Shown one piece after another: positions 29,109 through 41,176 of a stretch of 64,000 bases of DNA. A program made the translations under genes and the position numbers. The notes under the pieces are model-generated. The model was not told the origin of the DNA and made no database searches. It saw only the letters and a program-made list of their open reading frames with translations. This DNA is from Flaccisagitta enflata (lineage: Eukaryota > Chaetognatha > Sagittoidea > Aphragmophora): positions 17,112,001 to 17,176,000 of the forward strand of contig OZ231126.1 of the NCBI GenBank assembly GCA_965153355.1, read 5' to 3'. Position 1 is the stretch's first letter. Every line of letters starts with the position of its first letter.

Positions 29109-30023
29109 AGATGCGTCCTCGCATCTCTATAAGAGGGTGTGTCCCTTGGTCTGAATGTCTGTCTGAATGTCCGTCCGGAACGCGAAATTTTTAAAATGCG
29201 ATTTTTAGGGTTTTCCCTTCATTTCTCTTTGTCTCTTCACGTCTCTTCTTGTCTCTTATATTTCTTATGTCTTTTTTGTCTCTTTTGTCTCTTTTGTCTC
29301 TCGTAGCTCCTATATGTCTCTTATGTCTCTTTACTCTCTTTCATCAGTTTCGTCTCTTTCGTCTCTTTCATCTCTTTTGTCCCTTTCGTCTCTTTTTCTT
29401 TTGTCTCTTTTGAGTATTTTGACTCTCATGGCTCCTATATTTCTCTTATGTCTCTTATGTCTCTTATGTCTCTAATGCCTGTTATGTCTTTTTTATCTCA
29501 TTGGTCTCTTAGGTCTCTTATGTCTCTTTATGTCTCTTCATGTCTATTCATGTCTCTTCATGTCTCCAATTTTTTCCTCATGTCTCTTCATGTCTCTTAA
29601 GGTCTCTCCATGTCTCTCCAAAGTCTCCATGTCCCTTCATGACTCTTTGTGGGAAGGAGGTGGGGGGGATGAGGGAATGGGGAGGCGTGGGCGGGGATGG
29701 GGAGGTATGGGGTGGATGAGGAGGCGTGGGGGGTTGGGGAGGCGCGGGGGGTGTGGAGGCGTGGTGGTGTGGAGGCGTGAGGGTGAGGAGGCGTTGGGGG
29801 GGGGGGGTTGGGGAGGCATGGGGGGTTGGTGAGGCGTGGGCGGTGGGGAGGCGGGGTGAGGGGTGAGGTAGTAATTAGTTTATATTTTTATGTTTATCTC
29901 AATATTTCAATATCTTTACATCTTCTTATCATTATATCTTGATATCTTTACATCTTGATAAATTGTATTTTGATATTTTACATCTCAAGAGGACGTATCT
30001 ATTGGACATCTCTTGGCCTTATT
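29109..30023 (-). mobile_element. Helentron-like element, AGATGCG subfamily, long core
   Basis: Hairpin AGATGCGTCCTCGCATCT, CTATAAGAGGGTGTGTCC, then a long degenerate tandem of TGTCTCTT-type 7-10-bp units (29218-29640), a G-rich GGGGAGGCGTGG tandem (29650-29860), and a 5' end with GGACGTATCT and TCTTGGCCTT. The G-rich proline-like frames here are not coding. Confidence 0.6.
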
Positions 30024-30068
30024 AAAGATTAAAAGATTAATTCCTCCTCATTTCTTGCACGTGTGCAG

Positions 30069-30169
30069 AGCGTGTGATCGTTTGCGAGGTAACGAATGAT
30101 TCGTCGCGCGGGGAAGTTTTAAAAGCTCAACTACGCGTTTTGGACTGGAAAAATGACGCAGATACCATC
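30069..30169 (+). CDS. ZFPM: FOG/ZFPM-like gene, PR-like domain exon 3
   Basis: 101 nt after a GTGTGCAG acceptor, with a perfect GTAAGT donor. Two bases complete the split codon from the exon at 25996 (phase 1), and it ends in phase 0. The peptide RVIVCEVTNDSSRGEVLKAQ then LRVLDWKNDADTI lines up with the last strands of the FOG-2 PR-like domain ([20 protein letters not shown]). With the two preceding exons this makes about 125 residues, the usual PR-domain length. A (GT)n array begins 6 nt into the intron. Confidence 0.72.
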
Positions 30170-30173
30170 GTAA

Positions 30174-30213
<40 letters not shown>

Positions 30214-30393
30214 CAGAGAAAAAAAAATTCTACCTTTCCTTTATCTATTTTTCTTTCTTTCTTTTTCACTTTCATTCCTTCTCTCCTCCTTCCCTTCCTT
30301 CCCTCCTTCCTTCCTTAGTTTCTTCCTTCCTTCCTTCCTTCCTTCCTTCCTTCCTTCCTTCTTTCCTTCCTTCCTTCCTTCCTTTCTTCCTTC

Positions 30394-30440
<47 letters not shown>

Positions 30441-30565
30441 TGTGTGTGTGTTTTTGTGTGTGTGTAAATGTGTGTGTGTGTCTGTGTCTTCCTTTCTATT
30501 TTTCTTTCATTCCTTTTTACTTCTTTCCTTTCCCTTCCTACCTTCCTTCCTTCCTCCTTCCTTCC

Positions 30566-30612
<47 letters not shown>
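30174..30612. repeat. (GT)n and (CCTT)n compound microsatellites in intron
   Basis: GT arrays at 30174-30210, 30397-30478 and 30566-30612, with CCTT arrays between (about 30284-30396 and 30530-30565). They start at the donor of the preceding exon. Confidence 0.95.
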
Positions 30613-30614
<2 letters not shown>

Positions 30615-30851
30615 TGTCTGTGTCTGTGTCTGTGTGCGTGTGTGTGTCTGTGTGTGAGTGTTTGTATTTTCGTGTGTTTAATAGACACACTATTTATATG
30701 TGTCATGTGTGTCAATGTGTGTGTCTGTCTGTGTGTCTGTTTTCTGTGCATTCCTCTTTGCGTTCTCCTTGCTTTTTCGCTGGCGACGGAAATGCCAAAG
30801 GTTGTTGACCAAAACTTGATTGAATTTACTGATGATGTTTTAATATTCCAG

Positions 30852-30912
30852 AAAACGGCATCAACCGTGGGAGCGAGGAACTCCTGCAGAGGACATTCAC
30901 TCGTTGTTCCTA
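30852..30912 (+). CDS. ZFPM: FOG/ZFPM-like gene, short linker exon
   Basis: Sixty-one nt between a TTAATATTCCAG acceptor and an A|GTAAGT donor. Phase 0 at the start fits the exon at 30069, and it ends in phase 1. It encodes KTASTVGARNSCRGHSLVVP, a basic segment with no recognised domain, where FOG proteins have the linker between the PR-like domain and the first zinc finger. A (CT)n array starts about 36 nt after the donor. Support comes from splice signals and phase rather than from homology. Confidence 0.5.
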
Positions 30913-30947
30913 GTAAGTGGAAAAAATTGATTAAGTGAAACCCCCTC

Positions 30948-30956
30948 CTCTCTCTC

Positions 30957-31015
<59 letters not shown>

Positions 31016-31032
31016 TGTTGTTGTTGTATGTA

Positions 31033-31075
<43 letters not shown>
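30948..31075. repeat. (CT)n and (GTT)n microsatellites
   Basis: CT array 30948-31011 followed by a GTT array to 31075. Confidence 0.95.
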
Positions 31076-31240
31076 ATCATTTTAACTCTTTCTGATTCAA
31101 ATCATTATGTCACAAATGAAGATAAGGTTCATTTTACGCTCATTGATTCAGAAGGAATCAAATGACAATGATTGCTGAAGGGCGATGGGAACCATGATGC
31201 CAGTGGCGGAAGTGATGTTTGCCGCAGTAGTTGGAAAAGT

Positions 31241-31408
31241 CAAGGCCGGGAACACGGCACCAGCGTCGCGTACGGTTGGGCAGGGGCTGTAATGCAAAAA
31301 CTGCTTGCATTTCAAAACTGTGACAGATGGACGGACGGAGGGAAAGACCGACAGATGGACCAACTGACCGTCCAACACGACAAGGTGTAGAGTCGCGTGT
31401 CCGCGACT
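31241..31408 (+). mobile_element. Helentron-like element
   Basis: CAAGGCCGGGAACACGG, GTCGCGTACGG, a GGAC/GACC tract and the terminal hairpin AGTCGCGTGTCCGCGACT. A GA array follows at once. Confidence 0.65.
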
Positions 31409-31697
<289 letters not shown>

Positions 31698-31698
31698 G

Positions 31699-31888
<190 letters not shown>

Positions 31889-31890
<2 letters not shown>

Positions 31891-32688
31891 GTCAGGTCAG
31901 TCAGGTCCGTCAGGTCCATCAGTTCTTAGGTCCGTTCGCCATTCTGTTGGTCCATAACTGTGAAAACAGCAATTGAGATGCTGCGTGTGTGTGGAGAGGG
32001 GTTGTACACCCCTGCCCGCCCATCCGCGGTGATAATGTACCCCCGCGTTACTTGCTTCAAGGATGCCACCTGCGCAATCTTGTGGCATGCCCTCTTATCT
32101 TTTCCACCACAAACATGATCATAGATAGAAACAAGTAACTCGGGGTTACAACCTACAATATCCTTTCGGACGAGGGGCATGGGCAGGGGCAGGGGTGGAA
32201 ATACACGTCTTTACACTTTTCGACACAATAATCTCGGACCAACGGGTGGATCGATGTACGGTTCGACGGTCAGACAATGCCTCTTATTAAAGAGTTGCGC
32301 GTCCGCAACCAATAACAATACCAATTTTGTGAATGTACAGAGAACTACAGAGGGAATGATCAAAAAAATAATTGAAAAAATAAAGGTTTTACAAAAAGAT
32401 GATTAAAGGAATGTGGAAAGGCATGACAGGTAGAAGGAATAAAAAAAAACGGTACAATTCACCGACCGATCGACCAAATTTAATAGATGAGTGATTGTAT
32501 GATTGTCTTAACAATTGAAAAGGTTATTGATTTGAATTCTAAGGCTGCTTGCAATCTGACTACTCGACAGGGATTAAATCGACACATTCATCTTTTCAAT
32601 TTAACAAACGGACCAAACCACCAACGCGACAGCAAATGGAGTGTAGTCTATCGACGTCGAAGCAGAAGGCTCTTGATGCCGTTTTAAG
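31889..32688. other. Intronic sequence with degenerate element ends
   Basis: GTCAGGTCC tandem (31893-31930), fragments of the GGGCAGGGGC type near 32180, and AGTTGCGCGTCCGCAACC at about 32291-32308, a degenerate terminal hairpin. A frame reading CSLSTSKQKALDAVLRFFR ends at 32698, overlapping the putative exon. It is protein-like but unassigned. Confidence 0.4.
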
Positions 32689-32778
32689 ATTTTTCCGATG
32701 ATGGCGCCTCTCGGCGGTGTTTTGACTCAGACTCAGGCTCAGACTCAGATGACGATGTCAGCGCCATCGTGAAACGAG
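32689..32778 (+). CDS. Putative acidic exon of the FOG-like gene
   Basis: After a CCGTTTTAAG acceptor the frame reads FSDDGASRRC, FDSDSGSDSDDD and VSAIVKR, up to a CGAG|GTCGAA donor. Start and end are both phase 1, matching the neighbours at 30852 and 34485, so including or skipping it keeps the frame. The coding look continues past that donor (REIIQYVSEITNQ) up to a GA array at 32820, where no good donor exists, so the 3' border is uncertain. The acceptor has a weak pyrimidine tract. It could instead be a relic of an unrelated element. Confidence 0.35.
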
Positions 32779-32817
32779 GTCGAAGAGAGATTATCCAATA
32801 TGTTAGTGAAATAACCA

Positions 32818-32920
<103 letters not shown>

Positions 32921-33215
32921 TTGCTGATAAATATATATGATATATATATATAACGAGACTATGGACGTGGACACAAAACAAAGATAAAGTTACGAATATC
33001 TGTCATATACCCGAGAGATATTCCTTCATTTATACTTCCTATAAATGTACTGTCTAGATTATGAAGATTCGAGAAATAATCATTCAACATCGCTTTTTTT
33101 ATAAGAACCTAGTTTATAAGAACATCAAGGCTTCGAATGGCCCTAAAATTAAGAACATCTTAAGAAATACAAAGGCTTCATAGCTTGAAAAAAAATTTCG
33201 CTTAAGGTGATATTA

Positions 33216-33616
33216 AAACAAGCCCAAGAGGGCAACAGTCGCGTGCGTCTGGAAATGACGAACAAAAGGCCGTGCGATATGTATTGATACAACGTCGATA
33301 CGATATCGAGACGATATCGATACAATATCGATACACTACAATACCCAAAGTACCCAAAAATACCCAAAAATACCCAAAAGTACCCAAAAATATCCAAAAA
33401 TATCCAAAAGTACCTTAAATTACCCCAAGTACCCAGAACAACTGAAGTACCCTTAAGTACCCTAAAGTACCCTGAAATACCCTAGAGTACCTCAGATTAC
33501 CTTTAAAAACCTTAAAAAGTCATGATTTTAGAAATGTGACGGACGGACCAATGGACGGACCGACCTACCAACCTACCGACTGACACGGCAAGGTGTAGAG
33601 TCGCGTGCACGCGACT
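33216..33616 (+). mobile_element. Helentron-like element with TACCC core
   Basis: The 5' end has CAGTCGCGTGCG, followed by a CGATAC tandem, about fifteen TACCCAAAA-type units (33348-33500), a GGACC tract and the terminal hairpin AGTCGCGTGCACGCGACT plus AAAA. Confidence 0.6.
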
Positions 33617-33675
33617 AAAAACATTAAGAAAACCTCTGAATTTTAGTATAATTAATATGATATTTTATGATTTTT

Positions 33676-33891
33676 AGTCGCGTGCTACGCGACTCTACAC
33701 CCCGCTTTGTCGGTCCGTCTGTCGGTCTATCGGTCCGTCGGTCCGTCGGTCCGTCCGTCGGTCTGTGACACTTTACTTTTTTTTTTTTGCGGTTTTTGGC
33801 CTTACTGCTCCTGCCCAAATGATCTGGTGACCTCAATTATGGCCCCTGCCCACCCGCACGCGACTGGGGTAGCTCTGTATCCGGCCTTGTT
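33676..33891 (-). mobile_element. Helentron-like element, AGTCGCG subfamily
   Basis: Hairpin AGTCGCGTGCTACGCGACT, TACACCCCGCTTTGTCGG and a GTCC/GTCG tract. The opposite end has GCACGCGACTGGGG and TATCCGGCCTTGTT. GCACGCGACT is the exact complement of the hairpin half AGTCGCGTGC. Confidence 0.75.
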
Positions 33892-34484
33892 AAATAAAGA
33901 TCATGAAAATATTCGTAGACTTTAATGATTAACATTTGTTTTAACAGTATTTGATAGAAATATATTTACTACAATTGAGTAATAGTATAGTATAAGGTTT
34001 CCTATAGTTTATATTGTAATTCAATTGGTCTTGAAAATAAGAACATGAAGCCTTCAAAAAAAAATGACGCTCTTATAAAAAAAAGAGTGTATGGACTAAA
34101 GACGTGGAGACAAAACAAATATACCTGTCGTATACCTGAGAGATACTCCTTCCCCTAAAGGTTACTGTCCTTAGTTCACACTGTTTTGTAACGAGGAACA
34201 GAGATTAAGGGAGAGAGCATATAAGCAGTAGCAGCGGCATGAAATCAGATAAGAACGTGACAAAGATTTTCGCCCCTGGCGGCAACCCAAGATAATTCAA
34301 TGTGATATTGAATGTGCTACTTGATAAGCCGATACAATTGGTTTTGAACATCGCATATAGAGAGCAAGGATTTGTTTTACATCAGCGATGTTGAATATTT
34401 ATTAGTGTTTAACTCAATATGACAATATCCATGTATTGTTCCTTTTCTCCATCCCCCCTCTCTGTTCTTACTCACTCCCGACAG

Positions 34485-34937
34485 CTTCCTCCACACATAC
34501 GTCATTCGCCGCCGCCGTTTCTTCTTCCTCCTCTTCCCCACCATCGCCAGCGGCACTTCCGGCGCCTTCCTCTCCTACGGCGCCGATTTCGTTGCCGACA
34601 CTTCCGGCGATCGGCGCTCCCAAAATCCCGGCGCTTCCACCGGCGGCTTTACTTCCGCCAAGAGAACATTTGTCGGCGGCTCGATCGCCCGTCACTCCCG
34701 AACTCAGTCCCAGTTCGTCGATCATCTCGGCGGAAACTTCGCCCCATCTCCATTCCGCCGCCGCTGCCGCCGCCGCTGCTGCTGCTGCGGCGGCGGCCGC
34801 TGCTGCTACCGTGAATCCGAATCTCAACTCGGAAAACGCCGCATCGGCCGCCGTCGCCGCGGCTACTCTTAACAGCGTCGCGGCCCTCAGCAACGAAGTT
34901 CTGCTACTGCCGCGTTTCCCCGCGGCTCCTGAGCGAA
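34485..34937 (+). CDS. ZFPM: FOG/ZFPM-like gene, Ala/Ser/Pro-rich linker exon
   Basis: A 453-nt exon (150 full codons) between a CACTCCCGACAG acceptor and an A|GTATGT donor, phase 1 at both ends. It is GC-rich in an AT-rich region. It encodes a low-complexity linker: SSSSSSPPSPAALPAPSSP, then PTLPAIGAPKIPALPP, a run of 17 Ala (mixed GCC/GCT/GCG codons) and LNSVAALSNEVLLLPRFPAA at the end. Proline-rich linkers between the PR-like region and the first finger are common in FOG-type cofactors. The gene identity comes from phase continuity with the next exon. The long opposite-strand frame (34468-34893) is a shadow. Confidence 0.75.
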
Positions 34938-34977
34938 GTATGTCTGAGTCATTTTGAATACTAGCCTTACCTACTAA

Positions 34978-35400
34978 CTACTCCTCCTCCCTCCTTTCTT
35001 CCTTCCATCCTGTCTTCGTTTCTTCCCTTGCTTCTTTCCTACATTTCTTCCTCCCTCCCTTTCTCCTTTGCTTCTTTCCTTCCTTACTTCCTTCCTTTCT
35101 TCTTCCCTTCCTTCCTTTCTTCTTCCCTTTCTTCTTTCCTTCTTTCTTTCCTTCCATCATTGCTTCCTTCTTCCCTCTCTTACATCTTTTTCCCTTTCCC
35201 GTCCTGACTTGCTCTCTATCTTCTCCTCTTCCTCCCTTCGCTCCTTGGCTCCTTCCCTCCTTCATTCCTTCCCACCTTTCTACCTTCCTTCAGTTCTTCA
35301 TTTCTTCTTTTCTCCCTTTCTTCCTTCCTAATTCCTCCATTCGCTCCTTCTCTCCTTTCTGCCTTCTTTCCTCCCTCCCTCCCTCCCTCCCTCTCTTCCT
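34978..35400. repeat. Degenerate (TTCC)n tract
   Basis: A pyrimidine-rich tandem of TTCC/CTTC units starting 40 nt after the donor at 34938. Confidence 0.85.
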
Positions 35401-37300
35401 TCTTCTCTGCTTCCTTGTTTCAACCCTTCTTTCCTCCCTCCTATCCGTCCTTCCATCCTTCTTTTCTGCCTAACTCGCTTATCTTGTTTCCTTTCTTCTT
35501 TCATCCTCGTCTAAAACACAGTGACCCAAAATATGGAATTCATTGAGGGCGTTCAGTCGTGAACCTGTTACAGCCGCTTTCAATCTTGCGCCGCACCCCA
35601 TATTCTGGGGTGAGATTTAACCCCCGGGGTTGCTCAGGGTTGAACCTTGAGTCAACCCCGAGCAACACAAGCTCGGGATTGCTTGGGGTTTGTTGGGGTT
35701 GCTCGAGGTTGCTTGGGGTTTCTTGGGTTTGCCTTGTTTGGAGCAATGACTACACTAAGGACACAATAAACAATAACATCAACCCCGAGCAACCCCAAGC
35801 AAAACCCGAGCGATTCCGAGCAACACTGTTTACGTTACAGATTACCTGGTGCGCCGTTTTATAGTAAGGCCGGATACACTTGCGCATATGCGGGTCCCGT
35901 AAACTTTACCGACTTATTCCCTCATTTAATTTAAAGCCCGCGCGCTTGTAGAGAAATCGCTTGAAACCAGTGAATTGTAAACTCAGAATGGAAGAAACGT
36001 TTCACGATCAGTCTGAACAGAACCATAAAACAGAATTAATTAAAAGAAAAGTTGCGATGGCTGAATTTCCCTCACAATGGGGAAGCCAAGCGTTTTTTTT
36101 TTCTGTGCAGAAACAGTTGGTTTTTTTTTTCTTTTCAATTCACTTTATTGTTAGAAAACGCAGCGTGGTCTTGATAAATTATGGATCTTAAGTCTTACTT
36201 TACAAGTCGTGTGCACGCGACTCAATAACCCGCTTTGTGGATCAGTCTTAATTTAGGGACGCGTGAGGCAGCGGACGGGAAGGCGGGAAGGCGTTTGTAA
36301 TTGGTCTGTGACTATTCATGACCATTTATTTTTCGCAAGACGCCTCAGTCTTTCTCTTCGTTTTCAATTTTGGTTAAAAATGGGATCTTGTTCCACTGGA
36401 CGTTGTTTCACTGGATTTGTGCCCCACTGAGATTGCTGTCCCACTAAGATTATTGCTCCGCTGGATATTGTTCCATAGGTTATTCTTTCAATGGATATTT
36501 AAACGAATAGACACACCCATAAAATGAAAGAGTAGCGTGCAGGTAGGGTGAGGAAAATATCGGTGATATTGATGGTTCACGGTGTCTAGTTTTTGGTTAA
36601 CCCAAAACTTTTGCAAACACTGATAGTAGGTTACCCATTTTTCCCATCACATCTTTATAACGTGAAATTCGTCAATGTTCGGCAGAAAAGACAATGTGTA
36701 CTAGAAGAACGCTGATAGTAATAGTAGGCGCGTGTGGCCGTGGCTACTATGCAGTATGTAGAGACGCCCATAATCCACATACAGCGGCCTAAAGAGTCGT
36801 GTGCATACGTCAGAAAACAGAAAAATAAGTGCATGACCGAGAATATTCTTTTCAGAGAGCTTATTTCAGAGTTGCTCTTTCTCTTTTGATATTCATGAGG
36901 AACGAGAAAGGAGCCATACATGAATGAAACAGGCGTAAACAGACAGTGAACAAAATATCAGGGAAGGAAACATACATGAATGAAACAGGCGTAAACAGAC
37001 ATTGAACAAAATTTCAGGGGAAGGAAACATACATAAATAAAATAAGCATAATCAGTAAAGTGAACAAAATGTCTTCGCACAGGTGCTTGTTGGATCTTCC
37101 TGTTCATCAACTAGTAATTAAATGATTAACTGACCCGGGTTTACAATATCGTCGCGGACGTGTGGGCAGGGGCTTTCACCCTCCTCCGAACACACAAAAT
37201 CACAACTACAGCATCAACAAGTGATGCGGGGTGACAATATCATTGCGGACGGGTGGGCAGGGGCATCAATACCCTTCCCAACCCCATGCTCACACACACA
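35400..37300. other. Intronic sequence
   Basis: Contains a CAACCCCGAGC-type tandem in both senses (35600-35830), single element ends (CCGGATACAC near 35870; GTGCACGCGACT near 36211) and a direct repeat of GAAAGGAGCCATACATGAATG type (36906-37040). No exon-like frame stands out. Confidence 0.4.
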
Positions 37301-38005
37301 CGTTCAATCTTAACTAACAGCATCATAATAGCGCGTTTTCACACTTTTCGACTCAATCATAACGGATGAACCTATGGACAGTCCAACGGGCTGATGGACC
37401 GACAGACGGACGGCTGTTGACCTAAGGGCACTGCAAGTGTCGTAACACGATAACAGAAAGAACTTAAAAAACGAAAAACATATACGATACAAAAAAATAT
37501 ATAAATTTTCCACTTCATTAAACTGCCCATCATTCAGAAATGAAGAAGAGAAAATAGTATTAAGTCAAGTCTGTGGCCTGGAATTTTAGGGAAACTAGCG
37601 GAATTTCAGGGCTCAGCTCTGCCAGTTTTTGCAAAAATAGCAAAAAAGAAAGACATAAATCATCCCATATTTAGATCACTATCAATGACATAGTGTGAAG
37701 ATTACTATCGTAAGTTTCCTACTTTGCCCACCGGTTCTTGAAATGAAAGCAGCCTAGAAATAAGAATATGACGCACTGAAAATTACCATCAAATTTGCTA
37801 CCCAAGCCAGATGGATCATGAATCATATAAAATGAAATTTGATGAAAAATTTTGCTTTGATGTTTTCAATTAAACTGTCAACATACATATTTTGCATAAA
37901 TTAACTTGCATATGCTAGTTTTAATCTCAAATCCTTCATTTTGCAGCTGAAAAAAACATGCGAAATGCAATAAAAAAGTAGTTTTGTTAATGTACCATGG
38001 CCCAC

Positions 38006-38152
38006 TGAAAATTTTAAATTTGCATAGAAAATCAAAATATCAACAAAACAAGAACATAGCGCGATTCCTAGATCATTTGCTGAGCGCGCTATGTTCTTAG
38101 TTTGTTGATTTTTTGATTTCCTATGCAAATTTAAAATTTTCAGTGAGCAGTT
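38006..38152. repeat. Small perfect-looking palindrome
   Basis: Arms of about 60 bp starting CACTGAAAATTTTAAATTTG and meeting at AACATAGCGCG / GCGCGCTATGTTC around a 20-nt loop. Probably a foldback MITE. Confidence 0.7.
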
Positions 38153-38529
38153 GCTGAAATGATTGTTATCATTTTCTTTACTTTTTTGTGACATCAAAAA
38201 CGAGTTTCCATCGATTTTTTTGCATATAAGTCATCTGACAGCCACAGATTGGTTTCCACATATATGTATGCATATCTAATTTTTTAAATGAAAACAGAAT
38301 CATGGATCAAACCAAAATGGAAAAGCGATTGTTAACTTTGTCCTCCGGGTAAACTCTTACTGATTTACTTTCAGTGTGTCATATCGGTCTGTTATCTGGA
38401 TGCACGATTGTCGATTGTCACGCCTGCATGAGGCACACGTACACTCACACACACACACACACACTAAAAAAAAGAAGGTTAAAGCTCAACCTTTTGACCG
38501 ATTTCAATTAAGTTTCCTTCTCTGTCCCC

Positions 38530-38985
38530 CTTTTTGGGCAGCGGCCGCAAGGGGCCGATGACCTATACTATGACACATATGGGAGACTTTCTGCTCCTTC
38601 TCTTTAGCTTCTCCCTTCTTCTCCTCTTTCCCCCCCCTTCCTGGTTTTGGAGTCTCGAAGCTCAAATCTCAACCTCAAGGCTCAAATTCCAGCATTAATT
38701 CCTGGCTGTAAAACTTAAATCCCAGCCTCAAAGCTTAAAGCTCAGTGTTGACGCTCAAGTCCCAGCTTTAAGGCTCAAATCCTAGCCTAGGGGCTCAAAT
38801 GAAACGCCAGCCTTGAAACTCAAATCCTAGCAACAAGGCTTAAATAACTTGAAAAAAGAAGATTATTTCAGCATAAAAGCATAGAACATCAGCACCGAGG
38901 CGGACACCTCTTTTACTATCTCATTTCTGAAATATATTATGGAACAACAGGTATCGCTGACCATCTGACGCTTTTGCGACTTTTC
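38530..38985. mobile_element. Hairpin-ended minisatellite element, short inverted copy
   Basis: GGGCAGCGGCCGCAAGGGGC start, about nine AGGCTCAAATCCCAGCCT-type units, and an end with CAGGTATCGCTGACCATCTG. It finishes about 30 nt before the zinc-finger exon acceptor. Confidence 0.5.
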
Positions 38986-39015
38986 TTTCCTTTCTTTTTT
39001 CGGGACTATCTCTAG

Positions 39016-39123
39016 ATTACCAATGCGCCCTCTGCGGTATCAAATTCTCCAGCAGCTCGACTTTGGACGCCCACGTCTCGTATTACTGCTCACGACGGAA
39101 AAGACCAGCTCTCAATGAAACGA
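39016..39123 (+). CDS. ZFPM: FOG/ZFPM-like gene, first CCHC zinc-finger exon
   Basis: A 108-nt exon between a CTATCTCTAG acceptor and an A|GTAAGT donor, phase 1 at both ends. The peptide starts YQCALCGIKFSSSSTLDAHV and continues SYYCSRRKRPALNET. The spacing C-x2-C-x12-H-x4-C is the FOG-type CCHC finger. The core CGI...L.AH..YYCS.R matches finger 1 of FOG/U-shaped (in FOG-2 [20 protein letters not shown]), the class of finger that contacts the GATA N-finger. All four zinc ligands are present. This is the strongest evidence for the gene's identity and its + strand orientation. A GA/GAAA array starts about 23 nt after the donor. Confidence 0.9.
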
Positions 39124-39142
39124 GTAAGTTGCAATTATGTAG

Positions 39143-39398
<256 letters not shown>

Positions 39399-39959
39399 CG
39401 CAAAACGAATGTGCAAATAGATACCTAGAAGGTGAGGCAAACACACACTAACACGTGCGCATGCAAACCGCAAAAGAAAAAAAAAGTTGGGAATTGGAAT
39501 TGGAAAAGACTCTGACTACAAAAGAGGTCTGAGTAGGCGATTTGTTACCGTTATCTTCAAAGAGAGAAACAGTGAAAGATAGATAACGCAAACAGAGAAA
39601 CGTGGAATCGAAAATGGTTATTAGCTTTTGCAATTTGTCTTTTGTATGTGGATCACTGATGATATCATGCAGGAACTCATTTGTATGTACCGTATTTTTT
39701 CCATTTAGCGCCCCCCCTCCAATTAGCTTATGTTGTCATGTCAGAGCTCTTCTCTGACCTCATTCTGCTGGAACCATATGTCGGCCCTATCATCTTTCAT
39801 CTAACAGTACCATCTAGGAAATATGTTTGGAAACCCCTTTGAATAGAAATATCTCAACTTCTTGTTTTGATAAGTAAACAGAATCATGAGCATTTTATTC
39901 AACGTCGAAAAATCTAAGATAGTTTGAATGTGATCATGTGTCATGTGTCATGTGGTCAC
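39399..39959. other. Intronic sequence
   Basis: Only a single element end is visible (GTACCGTATTTTTTCC with TTTAGCGCCCCCCC at 39688-39718). It resembles the ends at 58362-58635. Confidence 0.45.
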
Positions 39960-40490
39960 GTAACAAAGACAGGACAAAAGTCTCGTATGGTTGGGCGGGG
40001 GCAGTATTACAGGAACACAGAACTACAGTACAAAAGTATTTTACACTTACATACCTTACAATGACATAAAACACAACCAAAAACTATGGGTCACGAAATA
40101 GCAAGGTGTAGAGTACGCATGTCAGAGTGCCGGAATTGGCTGAAATTGGCTTTCCCCCTGCCATCATCTGTTTTCTTTGCCTAAATGCTCTAAAATGAGC
40201 CGTCGCGCGATTTTCAAATCGATCAGGAACCATCGTTAGGGTGACCATGAAGTTTCAATAGATATCTATGGCGGAGGAAAAATTTGCATGATAAAAATAT
40301 TGATTCCAATGCTAATTCAATACAAACTTCAACCACTCCCTAACGATGGTTCCCGATCGAATTGAAGGTCGCGCAACGGCTCGTTTGAAAGGAATTTTGC
40401 AAAAGAAAACAATGAGGGTGGGGGGAAAGCCAGTTTCTCCCCTATTTGGCACCCTGACACACGTAGTGTAGAGTCGCGTGTCCACGACTA
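39960..40490 (+). mobile_element. Helentron-like element carrying a foldback insertion
   Basis: The 5' part has GGTTGGGCGGGGGCAG, and the 3' part ends in GTGTAGAGTCGCGTGTCCACGACT. Between about 40107 and 40467 sits an inverted-repeat element whose ends are TGTCAGAGTGCC and the complement of GGCACCCTGACA. Confidence 0.5.
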
Positions 40491-40512
40491 GCAAAATAGG
40501 GATTTCTTTTTT

Positions 40513-40674
40513 AGTTGCGGACACGCAACTCTATAAGAGGCTTTGTCCGTCCGTCCGTCCGTTGGTTGGTCGATTGGTTGGTCGGTCCGTGGACACGAGT
40601 CGAAAAGTGAGGAAACGCGCATTTCCGCCCCTGCACACCCGTCCGCAACTGGTGGCCGTCTATCTGGCCTTGTT
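40513..40674 (-). mobile_element. Helentron-like element, AGTTGCG subfamily
   Basis: Hairpin AGTTGCGGACACGCAACT, GTCC/GGTTGGTC tract, and an opposite end with GTCCGCAACTGGTGGCCG and GGCCTTGTT. The same pairing as at 22217-22446. Confidence 0.75.
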
Positions 40675-40918
40675 CTCCTACCCTTTCATCTATGATATGC
40701 TCAAATTTTACCAAAAAGATGATAATAACGGATTGCACCACTGGTTAACGCTCGAGCTCTAGTTTTTCAATCTCGTGGGTTTTTAATCAGATTTAAAAAG
40801 AAGTAACCCAATTTTGCCGCTGAAATAACCAAAATCTTCTATCTTTACCCCAGCCACCTCTTACATGTGATAAACAAACGAAACCCGCAGTCCCTAGATT
40901 GGAGTGTAGATAGTTTTT

Positions 40919-41141
40919 AGTCGCGTGCTACGCGACTCTACACCCCACTTTGTCGGTCTGTCTGTCGGTCCGTCCGTCGGTCCGTCCGTCGGTCCGTCCG
41001 TCCGTCCGTCCATCACACTTTACTTTTTCGGCGTTAATGGGGGTTTTGGCCTCTTTGCTCCTGCCCAAATGTTCCACTGACCTCAATTATGGCCCCTGCC
41101 CACCCACACGCGACTGGGGTAGCCGTGTATCCGGCCTTGTT
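40919..41141 (-). mobile_element. Helentron-like element, AGTCGCG subfamily
   Basis: Hairpin AGTCGCGTGCTACGCGACT, a GTCC/GTCG tract, and an opposite end with ACACGCGACTGGGGTAGCC and TATCCGGCCTTGTT. Confidence 0.75.
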
Positions 41142-41176
41142 CTCTTTTGTTCTAGTTAATACAGTATGATTTTTGT

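Noticed and set aside
30074-30808. 244-residue frame of Cys-Val repeats
   Set aside because: Only its first 32 codons belong to the PR-domain exon. The rest runs through the donor into GT and CCTT arrays.
34468-34893. 141-residue Ala/Glu-rich frame on the minus strand
   Set aside because: A shadow of the GC-rich linker exon on the + strand, which has better splice borders and phase continuity.
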